The translations under genes were made by a program, and so were the position numbers. Below, piece after piece: positions 27,522 through 36,753 of a DNA stretch of 64,000 nt; the first letter of the stretch is position 1, and every line of letters starts with the position of its first letter. The notes under the pieces are model-generated. The model saw nothing but the letters and a program-made list of their open reading frames with translations. It did not search any database and was not told the DNA's origin. The stretch is from Devosia naphthalenivorans (lineage in GTDB: Bacteria; Pseudomonadota; Alphaproteobacteria; Rhizobiales; Devosiaceae). The stretch covers positions 1 to 64,000 of the forward strand of contig NZ_PYVW01000007.1 in NCBI RefSeq assembly GCF_003056355.1, read 5' to 3'.

Positions 27522-27809
27522 ATGACGACGGACGCGACAAGCGAATCCCGCCGTGGAGTGCTGCTGGCTAACTTGGCCCCGCTGATGGTGGACAAAGCCA
27601 TGGCTGCCCAGCTTTGCTCTATGAGCGTGACGACGTACGACAAGTACATGAAAAAGAATATGCTGCCGCCGATGAATGCCACCGGCCGCGTTTCTGTAGA
27701 AGGATTGAGACAGGCAGTTTTTCGCCTCGACGGCTTTCTACAAAAACAAGGCACCGATGACCCAGACGCGGCGCTGAACAAGTGGGAAGCGGAGAATGGT
27801 TACGGTTGA
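27522..27809 (+). CDS. Putative excisionase/AlpA-like DNA-binding protein
   Basis: 95 residues. The middle, MAAQLCSMSVTTYDKYMKKN followed by MLPP, has the form of a short MerR/AlpA-type helix-turn-helix, with RVSVEGLRQAVFRLDG after it. It overlaps the integrase gene by 14 bases, the usual place for a recombination directionality factor. Function inferred from fold pattern and context. Confidence 0.6.
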   Translation: MTTDATSESRRGVLLANLAPLMVDKAMAAQLCSMSVTTYDKYMKKNMLPPMNATGRVSVEGLRQAVFRLDGFLQKQGTDDPDAALNKWEAENGYG

Positions 27810-28908
27810 TTTGAAGGGCGTGAACACTGTCCGCAAAAAGCTAGCGGACGGCTCCACACGCCTCTATTTCTATCATCGTTCTAGCGGCAAGCGGCTAGAT
27901 GGCGTGCCCGGCTCGACGGCGTTCCTAGGTGCCTATCACGACGCGGAACGAGTGATGCCGCGCGATATTGGGACGGTTGCTGGCCTAATTCGGGAATATC
28001 GCGCCTCGCCCAAGTTCGCCAAAAAGCGTGACTCCACGCAACGCGAGTACAAGCGGATGCTAACACATCTGGAAACTAAGTTCGGCACAATGCCCGTCGT
28101 GGCACTTGGTTCGCCACGGGTCATAGGCAAGTTTATCGACTACCAAGAAGAGGTTGGTCGGGACCGGCCTCGTGAAGCCGACAACCGCTTGACCATCATG
28201 TCTGCCGTGTTCTCGTATGCCAAGAGCAAAGGACGCATTGGTCGCAATCCGTTGGAAGGCTTCGAACGGCTTTACGCTGGCGACCGGGCTGAGAAAATTT
28301 GGACCGAAGCGGAGATCATTCCTTTTATGAAAGGATGCCCTGTTGAGCTTCAGCGCGCCATGATCCTCGCCATTCACACTGGGCAACGATATGGCGACCT
28401 CGTTCGGCTGCGCTGGTCGGACTATGACGGGGACGCCATCAGCCTCAAACAATCGAAGACCAGCATGCGGGTTTGGATCAAGAGCACCGCTGCTCTAAAA
28501 CTGATGCTGGACACAACACCACGGGTAGGACCCTATATTTTAACCCGCCCAGATGGCCGCCCTTGGCACACTGAGAAAGATGACAAGGCACTCGCGAAAG
28601 CGTGGACCCAGCGCATGAAGGATGCCGAGCTTTACTGCACTGACCCAAGCAAACGCCTCCACTTCAACGACTTGCGCGGAACGGCGGTCACGCTGCTGGC
28701 CGAAGCGAACGCCAGCATCCCGCAGATCGTCTCCATCACGGGTCACACGCTTGAATCAGCGACACGAATTTTGGAGCGATATCTGGCCCGGACTAAGCGG
28801 CTATCCGAGGCGGCGATTCTATTGTTCGAGAACGCACCAGCAACAGCCTTTGCAAACCGCCTGCAAACCACGCCTGAAGCGCAACTCGTTTCAGTCCAAA
28901 AACAATAA
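27796..28908 (+). CDS. Tyrosine-type site-specific integrase
   Basis: 370 residues. N-terminal and core-binding domains to about residue 170, then the catalytic domain with the family's residues: Arg in HTGQRYGDLVRLRW, His and Arg in HFNDLRGTAVTLL, His in SITGHTLES, and the Tyr nucleophile in ILERYLA. The protein ends 18 bases from the 3' end of tRNA-Arg(ACG), so that tRNA is the attachment site. The gene looks intact. I could not find the second copy of the tRNA 3' end that would mark the far end of the element. Confidence 0.93.
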   Translation: MVTVDLKGVNTVRKKLADGSTRLYFYHRSSGKRLDGVPGSTAFLGAYHDAERVMPRDIGTVAGLIREYRASPKFAKKRDSTQREYKRMLTHLETKFGTMPVVALGSPRVIGKFIDYQEEVGRDRPREADNRLTIMSAVFSYAKSKGRIGRNPLEGFERLYAGDRAEKIWTEAEIIPFMKGCPVELQRAMILAIHTGQRYGDLVRLRWSDYDGDAISLKQSKTSMRVWIKSTAALKLMLDTTPRVGPYILTRPDGRPWHTEKDDKALAKAWTQRMKDAELYCTDPSKRLHFNDLRGTAVTLLAEANASIPQIVSITGHTLESATRILERYLARTKRLSEAAILLFENAPATAFANRLQTTPEAQLVSVQKQ

Positions 28909-28926
28909 GAAAATCAGGTAGTTAGA

Positions 28927-29003
28927 TGGCGCGCCCTAAGAGATTCGAACTCCTGACCCCCAGATTCGTAGTCTGGTGCTCTATCCAGCTGAGCTAAGGG
29001 CGC
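28927..29003 (-). tRNA. tRNA-Arg (anticodon ACG)
   Basis: The reverse strand folds into a standard cloverleaf: acceptor GCGCCCT with AGGGCGC, D-arm GCTCAGCTGGATAGAGC, anticodon stem CCAGA/TCTGG with anticodon ACG, and T-arm containing GGAGTTCGAATCTC-type sequence. The discriminator G and an encoded CCA follow at 28930-28927. Inosine at position 34 would read CGU, CGC and CGA. It is the integration target of the adjacent integrase; its 3' end faces the integrase gene and is intact. Confidence 0.95.
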
Positions 29004-29123
29004 GCACGGCCGTCGGAACGGCGGTTCAGGTGAAGCACTGATGGCTTAACTGCCTGAAGCGGCGCAACCCATACATGGGCGTTTCCGGCTTGGCAAGCAT
29101 GCAGATGGCAGTTTTCGATCTTG

Positions 29124-30551
29124 TTATGGGGAAACTTCCAGGCTGCGCGGCAACATGATGTCAAAGCGCGTGCCGGTGGGCTGATCGATGAAAAGCAATT
29201 GCCCGCCATGCGCCTCGGTGATCTCCCGCGCGATGGCAAGGCCCAGGCCCGTGCCCCCGGCGCGAGCCGAGCCCTCGAAGGCGACGAAGAGGTTTTCGCG
29301 CGCCCGTGGCGGCAGGCCGGGGCCGTTGTCGCTCACCTCGATGGTGATCCAGTCCTCGGTCTGCTGGGCTGTAGCGCGCACAGCCGGCTCGGCGGGCCCA
29401 TTGGCGGCCTCCAGCGCCTCACGGGCGTTCTTGAGCAAATTGAGCATGACACGACCCATCTGGTTGGCGTCGACATTAAGTTGCAATTCAAGTGGAAGTT
29501 CATTGATGAAGGCGATCGTGGGGTGCCCGACGAGGCGCGCGTCGAAGGCAGCATCATCCACAAGGCTGTGCATCCGGGTTGGGGTGGGAACGGGCGGCAC
29601 GGAGGTCTCGCGGCCATATTCCAGCACCGATTGGGCGAAGCCGATGGCGCGGTCCAGCGTCGTCACCAGGCGCGGCGCCAGGCGCTGCACCTTGGGATCA
29701 TCCAGCGTTGCCACCTGATCGGACAGCAATTGCGCCGAGGTGAGCGTATTGCGCAGATCGTGGTTGATCTTGGCGACCGCCAGCCCCAGATCGGCCAGGT
29801 GCCGGCGCTGCCGAAGCATGGAAAAAATATCTTGCTCCATGGACGCCAGCTCGCGTTCGGCCACGCCGATCTCGTCGCGCCGCGTCGATGGCGTGATGAT
29901 CAGATTGCCGTTCTCGGGCGCCTGCCGGAACGCCAGCATGTTTTCGGTCAGCCGGCGCACGGGGTGGATGAAAAGGAAGCTGGCCAAAAGGTAAAGCGCC
30001 ACGGCAGTCGCAGCGGCCACGGCGAGCGACAGGACGCCGATCTGCCGGGAATAATCGAGCATGTCCTGGCGCAGCGGGCGTTCGGGCATCAATAGCTCGA
30101 CAAGGCTATCATCCAGATCCCCCTGACCAACGATGCGCAACGTGCGGCCCGGATTGGCAAACAGCGTATCGAAGGCCCCCAGCATCAGGGTCATGAAATC
30201 GGTCTGGCGCATGTCGGCGGTAGCCACGACGTCGAGCGTCACCGGATCGGCAAGCTCGATCAGCTGGCTCTGCCCTTCGCGGCGGTAGACGATGGCGTGC
30301 GCACCGGCGGATGTCAGCAGGCGGTCGGTGAGGTTGCGCGGCAACGCCATGACATCGGGCACGGCATCCAGCACGCGGGCGGCAACCACGCCGACTCGTA
30401 AGCGATCATTCAGCCAATTGGCGCGAAACAAGGCGAGCGAGGGGACGTAGAAGACAATTTCGACCAGCAGGATCACCGCGATGATGGTCGCGATGAGCTT
30501 GTTGGAAAGGCCCCAGAATCGAGCGGGCAGGAAACTGCGTTTGGCTGTCAT
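29124..30551 (-). CDS. Sensor histidine kinase with HAMP domain
   Basis: 475 residues: membrane helix about 20-42, periplasmic segment, second helix about 190-213, HAMP (about 214-265), DHp with AKINHDLRNTLTSAQ (phospho-His near 275), and a HATPase domain with N-box LLKNAREALEAAN, DNGPGLP and GTGLGLAIA. The DHp motif with Asn before His is less common but typical of one alphaproteobacterial kinase group. No response regulator is adjacent; it is an orphan in this window. The signal is unknown. Confidence 0.9.
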   Translation of the reverse strand: MTAKRSFLPARFWGLSNKLIATIIAVILLVEIVFYVPSLALFRANWLNDRLRVGVVAARVLDAVPDVMALPRNLTDRLLTSAGAHAIVYRREGQSQLIELADPVTLDVVATADMRQTDFMTLMLGAFDTLFANPGRTLRIVGQGDLDDSLVELLMPERPLRQDMLDYSRQIGVLSLAVAAATAVALYLLASFLFIHPVRRLTENMLAFRQAPENGNLIITPSTRRDEIGVAERELASMEQDIFSMLRQRRHLADLGLAVAKINHDLRNTLTSAQLLSDQVATLDDPKVQRLAPRLVTTLDRAIGFAQSVLEYGRETSVPPVPTPTRMHSLVDDAAFDARLVGHPTIAFINELPLELQLNVDANQMGRVMLNLLKNAREALEAANGPAEPAVRATAQQTEDWITIEVSDNGPGLPPRARENLFVAFEGSARAGGTGLGLAIAREITEAHGGQLLFIDQPTGTRFDIMLPRSLEVSP

Positions 30552-30604
30552 TTCAAGCCAGTATAGTCAAAGCTCAGGCCCGCGTAAGCCCCGGCCAGCT
30601 CAGT

Positions 30605-32032
30605 TCAGGGCAGTAGCCGCCGCATGGCAGCGCGCCGCTTTTGCCAGCGCGCCACGGGTCTTTGGTCGGCAAATTGCCGGCCAAGGTCCTTGAGGACCGC
30701 AAGGACGCTGGTTCCGGTGACCGGCAAACTAGCCAAGTCGGCGGCGTTGAGCCCCTTGGTCATGACGAGGGCCAGACTTGCGATGGCCTCGCCCGCACCT
30801 TCTCCCACCATTGCCGCACCCAGGATCTTGCCGCGACGATCGATGACGAGCTTGGCGCACCCCTGCCCCATGCCTTGCGCTCGGGCGGCGTCGTTTTCGG
30901 CCAGATTGGTGCGAAGTACGGTTTGCCCATGCTTGAGGCCATCGATGGTATCGAGCGCTCCGACCTGCGCGAGGGCAGGCGTGGTTTGCACTTCCCGGGG
31001 CAACAGCACCTCGCGGCCAGATGTCGGTCGCCCGGCCAACCGGTCCAGCAGGCGCTCGCCGAGCCATAGCGCGGCATGGTGATTTTCTTCGTTCCCCGCG
31101 CCTCCAAAGGCGCTGATCCCCGCATGAGATGTCCGGCCCCAATCGTCGAGCAACAGCCGAGGCGGCTCTCCCGCCGCTCGCTTCAGCTTCGCCTTTTCGA
31201 GAGCGATCCAGTCCAGTTCGGGAACGCGTCCGGCTGCGAGCAGCACATGCGAGATGTCGAGTGGCGGCAGATCGTCCGTGGGATGCGCCAGCGTGACGCC
31301 GACGCCCTGGCTGCGCGGCAGGAACGCCGCGACCCTCGCCCCTTCGAGGACGACAAGGCCTTCCTCGCGCAGTTGCCGCAGCAGAATCGACACCGTTTCT
31401 TCGTCATGGCCGGGCAGCAGCGCGCCGTGCGGTACGAGCGTCACGTCCGAGCCGAGGCGGCGATAGATCTGGGCCCATTCCAGCGCCACGGCGTCGCCCC
31501 CCACCACGAGGAGATGGCTGAGCTTGCGCACATTGGCCAGGATCGTGTCCGGCGTAAAAAAGGGAAGCTCCGCAAGACCCGGCAGTTCGGGCACGAAGGG
31601 CGCAGCGCCGGTTGCGAGTATAATGTGTCCGGGCCTGAGCATCGTCTCGCCGACGCGCATGCTGCGCCGGTCAACCCATTCTGGCGCACCTTTCACCACG
31701 GCCACGCCCAATGCCACAAGCCGTTCGGCGCTGCTATTGGGTGAGGTCGCCCGGGCTAGCGTTGCCGCGTGCTCGGCGATGGTCTTGTAGTTGAGCTTGA
31801 GGGTGGCGTTGTCGAGACCCAGGCGCGCGCCGCTGCGGATTGCTTCGGCTCGCCCGGCGCTTGCCCGCAGGGCCGCGCGTTGCAGGCTCCCCTGGCGCGG
31901 GTCTCCTGCTTCGGGCGTTCCACGATCGATCAGCACGGTGTCGAGGCCACGCTGGCGCGCAGCGATAGCAAGGTTTATGCCCAGATCGTCGGCGCCGACG
32001 ATGCAGACATCTGGTTTGAGAATTTCGGCCAT
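30605..32032 (-). CDS. Pyridine nucleotide-disulfide oxidoreductase-like flavoprotein lacking the redox disulfide
   Basis: 475 residues from MAEILKPDV. The overall plan is that of mercuric reductase/lipoamide dehydrogenase: FAD Rossmann (VCIVGADDLGINLAIAA), NAD Rossmann (LLVVGGDAVALEWAQIYRRLG) near 170, and the C-terminal dimerisation domain. Where family members have GTCLNVGCIPSK, this protein has GDPRQGSLQRAALRAS, with neither cysteine. The FAD motif is also weakened (GADDLG for GGGxxG). It therefore cannot do disulfide chemistry and may be an NAD(P)H oxidoreductase of other acceptors or be decaying. The start at 32032 avoids a spurious leader. Confidence 0.78.
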   Translation of the reverse strand: MAEILKPDVCIVGADDLGINLAIAARQRGLDTVLIDRGTPEAGDPRQGSLQRAALRASAGRAEAIRSGARLGLDNATLKLNYKTIAEHAATLARATSPNSSAERLVALGVAVVKGAPEWVDRRSMRVGETMLRPGHIILATGAAPFVPELPGLAELPFFTPDTILANVRKLSHLLVVGGDAVALEWAQIYRRLGSDVTLVPHGALLPGHDEETVSILLRQLREEGLVVLEGARVAAFLPRSQGVGVTLAHPTDDLPPLDISHVLLAAGRVPELDWIALEKAKLKRAAGEPPRLLLDDWGRTSHAGISAFGGAGNEENHHAALWLGERLLDRLAGRPTSGREVLLPREVQTTPALAQVGALDTIDGLKHGQTVLRTNLAENDAARAQGMGQGCAKLVIDRRGKILGAAMVGEGAGEAIASLALVMTKGLNAADLASLPVTGTSVLAVLKDLGRQFADQRPVARWQKRRAAMRRLLP

Positions 32033-32263
32033 GACCGCCAGCAGCACGCAACAGAACTCGAAGGGACTTATGGGGCGATAAGGGCGCCATGACAACCGGG
32101 GATCGATGGGCCAAGGAAGTGCGCGCGGCCGCGTTGACTTGGGGCCAAGTTTTCCCTATAGAGCCCACCAACCGCACCGTGGACGCCCAGCGCCCGTGTG
32201 TGCCCTAAATTCTTGCGATAAGCAGCCAAACAAGAGGAACCGTGCCCGGCGCGGTTTAATGTC

Positions 32264-32398
32264 ATGAAGCGTACTTACCAGCCGTCCAAGCTCGTGCGTG
32301 CCCGCCGTCACGGTTTCCGCGCCCGCATGGCGACCAAGGACGGTCGCATCATCCTGAACCGCCGCCGCAATCAGGGCCGCAAAAAGCTCTCGGCTTAA
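32264..32398 (+). CDS. rpmH: 50S ribosomal protein L34
   Basis: 44 residues, [18 protein letters not shown] onwards, essentially the universal L34 sequence: [10 protein letters not shown] and GRKKLSA at the end. It binds 23S rRNA in the large subunit. First gene of the rpmH-rnpA-yidC-engB unit, 14 bases before rnpA. AAGAGGAA about 30 bases upstream is too far to be its ribosome site, and no closer one is obvious. Confidence 0.98.
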   Translation: MKRTYQPSKLVRARRHGFRARMATKDGRIILNRRRNQGRKKLSA

Positions 32399-32412
32399 GG
32401 CCTTCTGGCCGG

Positions 32413-32814
32413 ATGACGGCCATGGAGCAGCCGAGCACCAAATTGCGCCGGCTCACCAAGCGTTCGCAGTTTCAACGGGCCGCCCGGGGCAATCGCGCCG
32501 GGCGTTCTGCGTTTGGCCTGCAGGCTATCGCCGCGCCTCAGCCGGATGCCGGCATCGGCTTCACCGTCACCAAGAAGACGGGCAATTCTCCACAGCGCAA
32601 TCGTATCAAGCGCCGTCTTCGCGCGGCTGTGACAGCTTGCGCGCGTGACTTTCAGCCCGCGCATGACTATGTGCTGGTCGGTAAGCGCGAAGCGTTGAGT
32701 GAACCCTTTAGCAAGCTGGTTGCCGATCTGGGTGCCACACTCGTGCGCGTGCACGCTCCCAGATCGCCCAATGATCATAAATCATCCGGCCGCGGCCCAC
32801 GGAAACCGAAATAA
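32413..32814 (+). CDS. rnpA: Ribonuclease P protein component
   Basis: 133 residues. The RNase P signature RNRIKRRLRAAV is present near residues 61-72, with RLTKRSQFQRA at the N-terminus and IGFTVTKKTGNSP before the motif. It helps the RNA subunit process pre-tRNA 5' ends. MTAM at 32413 is used; an ATG three codons later is equally possible. The stop codon overlaps the yidC start (TAATG). The C-terminal tail (SSGRGPRKPK) is basic. yidD, found here in many other bacteria, is absent, as is normal for this order. Confidence 0.96.
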   Translation: MTAMEQPSTKLRRLTKRSQFQRAARGNRAGRSAFGLQAIAAPQPDAGIGFTVTKKTGNSPQRNRIKRRLRAAVTACARDFQPAHDYVLVGKREALSEPFSKLVADLGATLVRVHAPRSPNDHKSSGRGPRKPK

Positions 32815-34655
32815 TGACTGACAATCGCAACATAATCCTGGCCATTGTGCTCAGCATGATCGTGCTGTTCGGCTGGCAGTTCTTCGTTGCCGGTCCGCAG
32901 CTCGAGCGTGCCCAGCAGCAGGCGCAGATCGCGGCGGAACAGGCGCAGTCCGAAGCCGCGCTGGCAACGCCTGCGGCAAACGCCCAGCCAGGTGTCGCTG
33001 GCGCTCCGGGCGCGGTGGCTGCCGATGGTACGGTTTCCTTCCCTGATCGCGCCACAGCGATTGCCGCCAGCGAGCGCGTGACCATCAACACCGAGGATCT
33101 CGAAGGCTCGATCAACCTGACCGGCGCGCGGCTCGATGATCTCGAGCTCAAGCAGTATCGCGAGACGGTCGATCCAGAATCCCCGATCATCACGCTGCTG
33201 ACCCCCGCCGGTGCGCCAAACGCCTATTTTGCCGAACAGGGCTGGGTGCCGGCTGCCGGCGCCAATATCGCCGTTCCAGACGGGCGGACGGTCTGGTCGG
33301 TCGAGGGCGAGAACGCAACGCTGACCGCCGAAACGCCAGTCACCCTGGTCTGGGACAATGGCGCGGGCCTGATTTTCCGCCGCACCTTTGCGGTCGACGA
33401 GCACTATCTGTTCACCGTCACCCAATCGATCGAGAACGTCGGTACCGGTGACGTTGCGCTGTTCCCCTATGCTCGTATTGCGCGCCATGGCACGCCCAAG
33501 GTCGCCAACTTCTTCATCCAGCATGAAGGCCCGCACGGGGTGCTGGGCTCCAACAACCTGGTTTCCAGAAAATACTCCGACCTGCAGAACGACCAACAGG
33601 TGCGCCTCGACAACACCACGGGCTGGCTCGGCTTTTCCGACAAGTACTGGGCCACCGCCGTATTGGCCAAGCCGGACCAGCAGATCAACGCCCTGTTCTC
33701 CTGGAAGAACGCCAATGGCTATGACGATTACCAGACCAGCTTCGTCGAAACGACGCCGATTGTCGTAGCGCCCGGCCAGACGGCGTCCCATGAAAGCTAC
33801 CTCTTTGCCGGTGCCAAGGAAGAATCGGTCATCTCCTCCTATGAGCAGCAATATGGCTTTGATCGGCTGGAGTTGCTGATCGACTGGGGCTGGCTGCACT
33901 TCATCACCAAGCCGATGTACTACCTGCTGACGTTCCTCTACGGAATCCTGGGCAATTTCGGCCTCGCCATCCTGGCGGTGACGGTGATCGTCAAGGCGAT
34001 CTTCTTCCCGCTCGCCAGCCGCTCCTACGCCTCCATGGCCGCCATGCGTCGTGTGCAGCCGGAAATGAAGGCCATCCAGGAGCGCCACAAGGATGACCGC
34101 GCTGCCCAGCAGCAGGCGATGATGGCGCTTTACAAGACCGAAAAGATCAATCCGCTGAGCGGGTGCTGGCCGATCCTGATCCAGATTCCGGTGTTCTTCG
34201 CCCTCTACACCGTCATCTTCATCAGCCTCGACATGCGTCATGCGCCGTTCTTTGGCTGGATCCAGGATCTGGCAGCGCCCGATCCGACTAATATCTTCAC
34301 CCTGTTCGGACTGATCCCGTGGGACCCAACCGTGCTGCCGGTTGTCGGAAGCTTCCTGCACCTGGGCATCTGGCCGGTCATCATGGGCATCACCATGTGG
34401 GTCCAGATGAAGCTCAATCCGCCGCCGCCCGATCCGACGCAGGCCATGATCTTCAACTGGATGCCGGTGATCTTCACCTTCATGCTCGGGACCTTCCCGG
34501 CGGGCCTGGTGATCTACTGGGCGTGGAACAATACGCTATCGGTCACCCAGCAGTGGTTCATCATGAAGCGCCATGGCGCCGAGGTTAACCTGCTCGGCAA
34601 CATCATCGACAGCTTCCGGCGCAAGCCAAAGACGGTCGAACCCACCAAGTCCTGA
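32814..34655 (+). CDS. yidC: Membrane protein insertase YidC
   Basis: 613 residues, typical proteobacterial length. N-terminal membrane helix about 7-22 (ILAIVLSMIVLFGWQFFV), an Ala/Gln-rich linker, a large periplasmic beta domain (about 75-340), then the conserved five-helix insertase core from about 355 (FGLAILAVTVIVKAIFFPLA). The groove Arg lies in this core region; FALYTVIFISLDMRHAPFFGW is typical. It inserts inner-membrane proteins alone or with SecYEG. Translationally coupled to rnpA. Confidence 0.97.
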   Translation: MTDNRNIILAIVLSMIVLFGWQFFVAGPQLERAQQQAQIAAEQAQSEAALATPAANAQPGVAGAPGAVAADGTVSFPDRATAIAASERVTINTEDLEGSINLTGARLDDLELKQYRETVDPESPIITLLTPAGAPNAYFAEQGWVPAAGANIAVPDGRTVWSVEGENATLTAETPVTLVWDNGAGLIFRRTFAVDEHYLFTVTQSIENVGTGDVALFPYARIARHGTPKVANFFIQHEGPHGVLGSNNLVSRKYSDLQNDQQVRLDNTTGWLGFSDKYWATAVLAKPDQQINALFSWKNANGYDDYQTSFVETTPIVVAPGQTASHESYLFAGAKEESVISSYEQQYGFDRLELLIDWGWLHFITKPMYYLLTFLYGILGNFGLAILAVTVIVKAIFFPLASRSYASMAAMRRVQPEMKAIQERHKDDRAAQQQAMMALYKTEKINPLSGCWPILIQIPVFFALYTVIFISLDMRHAPFFGWIQDLAAPDPTNIFTLFGLIPWDPTVLPVVGSFLHLGIWPVIMGITMWVQMKLNPPPPDPTQAMIFNWMPVIFTFMLGTFPAGLVIYWAWNNTLSVTQQWFIMKRHGAEVNLLGNIIDSFRRKPKTVEPTKS

Positions 34656-34682
34656 TCGCCATTTGGTGTCAGAAATGCTACA

Positions 34683-34707
34683 GCCCGCCGGACACCCTCC
34701 GGCGGGC
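34683..34707 (+). terminator. Hairpin between yidC and engB
   Basis: GCCCGCCGG and CCGGCGGGC form a perfect 9-bp stem with a 7-base loop; AAATTCTTTC follows, a weak T-tract. It may attenuate read-through into engB. Confidence 0.6.
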
Positions 34708-34730
34708 AAATTCTTTCAAGCGAGCCAAAG

Positions 34731-35375
34731 ATGAGCGAAATCGACTATCCGCCCGACAGCATCGAACGCGGCCGCCTGCTGTTTGCACGGCCGTTCCTGT
34801 TTACCAAGGGCTGCGTCCGGATCGCCGATTTGCCGCCAATGGATCGTGTCGAGATTGCCTTTGCCGGTCGATCCAACGTCGGCAAGTCGAGCCTGATCAA
34901 CGCGCTGTGCGGCACCTCCGGCCTGGCCCGCACGTCCAACACGCCCGGTCGCACGCAAGAGCTCAATATCTTCGAGAGCCAGAGCGAAAATCTGCGCATC
35001 GTCGATATGCCCGGCTATGGCTATGCCAAGGCGCCCGAAGACAAGGTGCGTGCCTGGACCAAGCTGATCCACCAATACCTGACCGGCCGCGCGACGCTGC
35101 GGCGCGTCTATGTGCTGGTGGATGGCCGTCACGGACCCAAGGAAAATGACCTGACGGTGATGAACGAACTCGATAAATCGGCCGTCAGCTATCAGATCGT
35201 GCTGACCAAGGCCGACAAGCCGCTAGCCAAGGACCTGGAAAAGGTCATTGCCGCCACGAAGGCCGCCATCGCCAAGCGTCCGGCAGCCCATCCGCATGTG
35301 ATCCTGACCTCGTCGGTCAAAGGCGATGGCCTGCGGGAGTTGCGCACCGAAATCGCGATGCTGCTGGAAAGCTGA
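34731..35375 (+). CDS. engB: Ribosome biogenesis GTP-binding protein EngB (YihA/YsxC)
   Basis: 214 residues. G1 [10 protein letters not shown] (46-55), G2 around NTPGRTQ, G3 DMPGYGYA, G4 TKADK and G5 TSSVKGDG are all present. The protein helps assemble the large ribosomal subunit. It follows yidC by 75 bases on the same strand, as in related genomes; argB, often next, is displaced here by about 4 kb. Confidence 0.96.
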   Translation: MSEIDYPPDSIERGRLLFARPFLFTKGCVRIADLPPMDRVEIAFAGRSNVGKSSLINALCGTSGLARTSNTPGRTQELNIFESQSENLRIVDMPGYGYAKAPEDKVRAWTKLIHQYLTGRATLRRVYVLVDGRHGPKENDLTVMNELDKSAVSYQIVLTKADKPLAKDLEKVIAATKAAIAKRPAAHPHVILTSSVKGDGLRELRTEIAMLLES

Positions 35376-35421
35376 GGCCTTACAACGCGTCGCTTTTGGC
35401 CTCAATTGACAGCTCCTGGAA

Positions 35422-35535
35422 GACCTCATGGTGAGCTTGTCGAGCCACGAGAGCCTGCGCTGGCCTTGTCCCTGGGTCGAGCGAGTGGAGGCTTGGGTGC
35501 CACGACCTCGTCCTTCGACAGGCTCAGGATGAGGT
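35422..35535. repeat. Imperfect palindromic intergenic repeat
   Basis: GACCTCATGGTGAGCTTGTC (35422-35441) is repeated in inverted form as GACAGGCTCAGGATGAGGTC (35516-35535), and both arms continue into an ACGAG/CTCGT pair. The arms flank a GC-rich 50-base centre. This CTTCGACAGGCTCAGGATGAGGT type of sequence is a dispersed intergenic repeat in many alphaproteobacterial genomes. It lies between convergent engB and the DUF1801 gene and may act as a terminator. Confidence 0.65.
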
Positions 35536-35568
35536 CTACTGAGTGCATCCTATTCTGCACGTCACGCC

Positions 35569-35964
35569 CTAGCGCGTCGTCATTGCCACCCAGCGGCGGA
35601 GTACTTGGCTGATCGCCTCGGACTTACCTGCCAGATCGGCCGCATCGCAGATGGTGATGACGCCGCGATCGGGTGCTGCCCAGGCAATCAGCCTATCCGG
35701 ATCTTCGAAGCGGAACAGATCGTCGGCCCCAGCCTTGGTGCCGCGATGCAGGATCAGCTGGACGCGATTGCCAGGCTGCAGCCGCATGGCAATGCGCTCG
35801 GCGTCGCCTCGGGCAAAGGCGGGGGTTGTTCCCTTGAGGGTTTCGCTCAACCCTGGAACGGCATCCAGGATCAGCAGGCGCAGCGCTTGGATCTCGGCCT
35901 TGCGGTCATGCTCCAGATCGTCGAAATAGCTATCGAGTGCCGACACCTGTCCTGCCACGACCAT
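35569..35964 (-). CDS. DUF1801-domain protein
   Basis: 131 residues. VSALDSYFDDLEHDRKAEIQ and the later LKGTTPAFARGDAERIAMRL with VQLILHRGTKAG follow the DUF1801 (YdhG-like) pattern, a small SRPBCC-unrelated fold of unknown role. The stop of the upstream amidotransferase pseudogene is three bases before its start, so the two were one transcript. Confidence 0.75.
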   Translation of the reverse strand: MVVAGQVSALDSYFDDLEHDRKAEIQALRLLILDAVPGLSETLKGTTPAFARGDAERIAMRLQPGNRVQLILHRGTKAGADDLFRFEDPDRLIAWAAPDRGVITICDAADLAGKSEAISQVLRRWVAMTTR

Positions 35965-35967
35965 GAA

Positions 35968-36675
35968 CTAGCCTCGTTTGAAGAACTGCCCGATATAGCC
36001 CGCAACATCACCGCTGTGAGAAGGTTTGGCAATCGAGGCAAGCGCCTTGTCCACGACAGCGTCGGGCGCCTTGCCGCGCCGCATCTCGGCCAGGGCAAGG
36101 GTGTAGTCATCGGCGAATTCGGGATGCGCCTGGAAGCTCAACGCGGCGCCGTTGCGGTAAACCAGTCCGGCATTGGGCGTAAATTCGGAAGCAAGCAGCA
36201 CTTCGGCTTCAGCAGGCGGCGCGATCACCTGATCCTGGTGCGAACAGGCAATGGAGAGCGCAACAGGGGCTGAACCCATGAAACCGGGCCGCCGGACAAC
36301 ATCGTAGCTATGCCGGCCGAGCCCCCAGCCCTTCTCGGACTTGCGCACGTCTCCGCCCAGCGCGTCCGCCATGACCTGGTGACCAAAACAGATGCCGAGC
36401 ATTGGCGTGCGGCTGTCATAGCCCACCCGGATAAAGTTGCGTAGCGGCTCCAGCCAGGGCAGGTCTTCATAGACCCCGGCCGCCGAGCCGGTGATGACGA
36501 TGCCTTACAGGCTAGACGGATCGGGGAATGGCTCCCCCTCGGAGACTGCCACCAGGACATAGGAAAAGCCATGTCCGGTGCTGTAGAACATGGTTTCGAA
36601 CATTTTGCCATAGGGCCCGAATCTAGGCCGTAGCGGCGCGGGCACGTCGCCAGTCTGGATGATGGTCAGTTTCAT
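35968..36675 (-). pseudogene. Class I glutamine amidotransferase (GMP-synthase-like), interrupted by an in-frame stop
   Basis: From the ATG at 36675 the frame gives MKLTIIQTGDVPAPLR and, after a TAA at 36505-36507, continues without shift to 35968 as GIVITGSAAGVYED, then MLGICFGHQVMADALGG (nucleophile Cys in GICFGH) and the C-terminal SFQAHPEF (catalytic His). The total of 235 codons is the normal length. Only this single nonsense codon (LSL-stop-GIV) breaks it. The family transfers glutamine amide nitrogen or acts as a related hydrolase. It could be a genuine pseudogene, a sequencing error, or restart at a downstream Met that would lose the N-terminal third. Confidence 0.85.
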
Positions 36676-36753
36676 GGAACACAAGGGGAGCGGATCGTCA
36701 GCCCATATAGCTCACGATCCCGCCCGAGCGGAAGCCGAAACGCGGCGCCCCGA

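Noticed and set aside
29121..30095. 324-codon frame opposite the histidine kinase
   Set aside because: Antisense of a gene with all kinase motifs; no family resemblance.
32775..34361. 528-codon frame opposite yidC
   Set aside because: Antisense shadow of yidC; repeated Gly/Asp/Val/Leu bias only.
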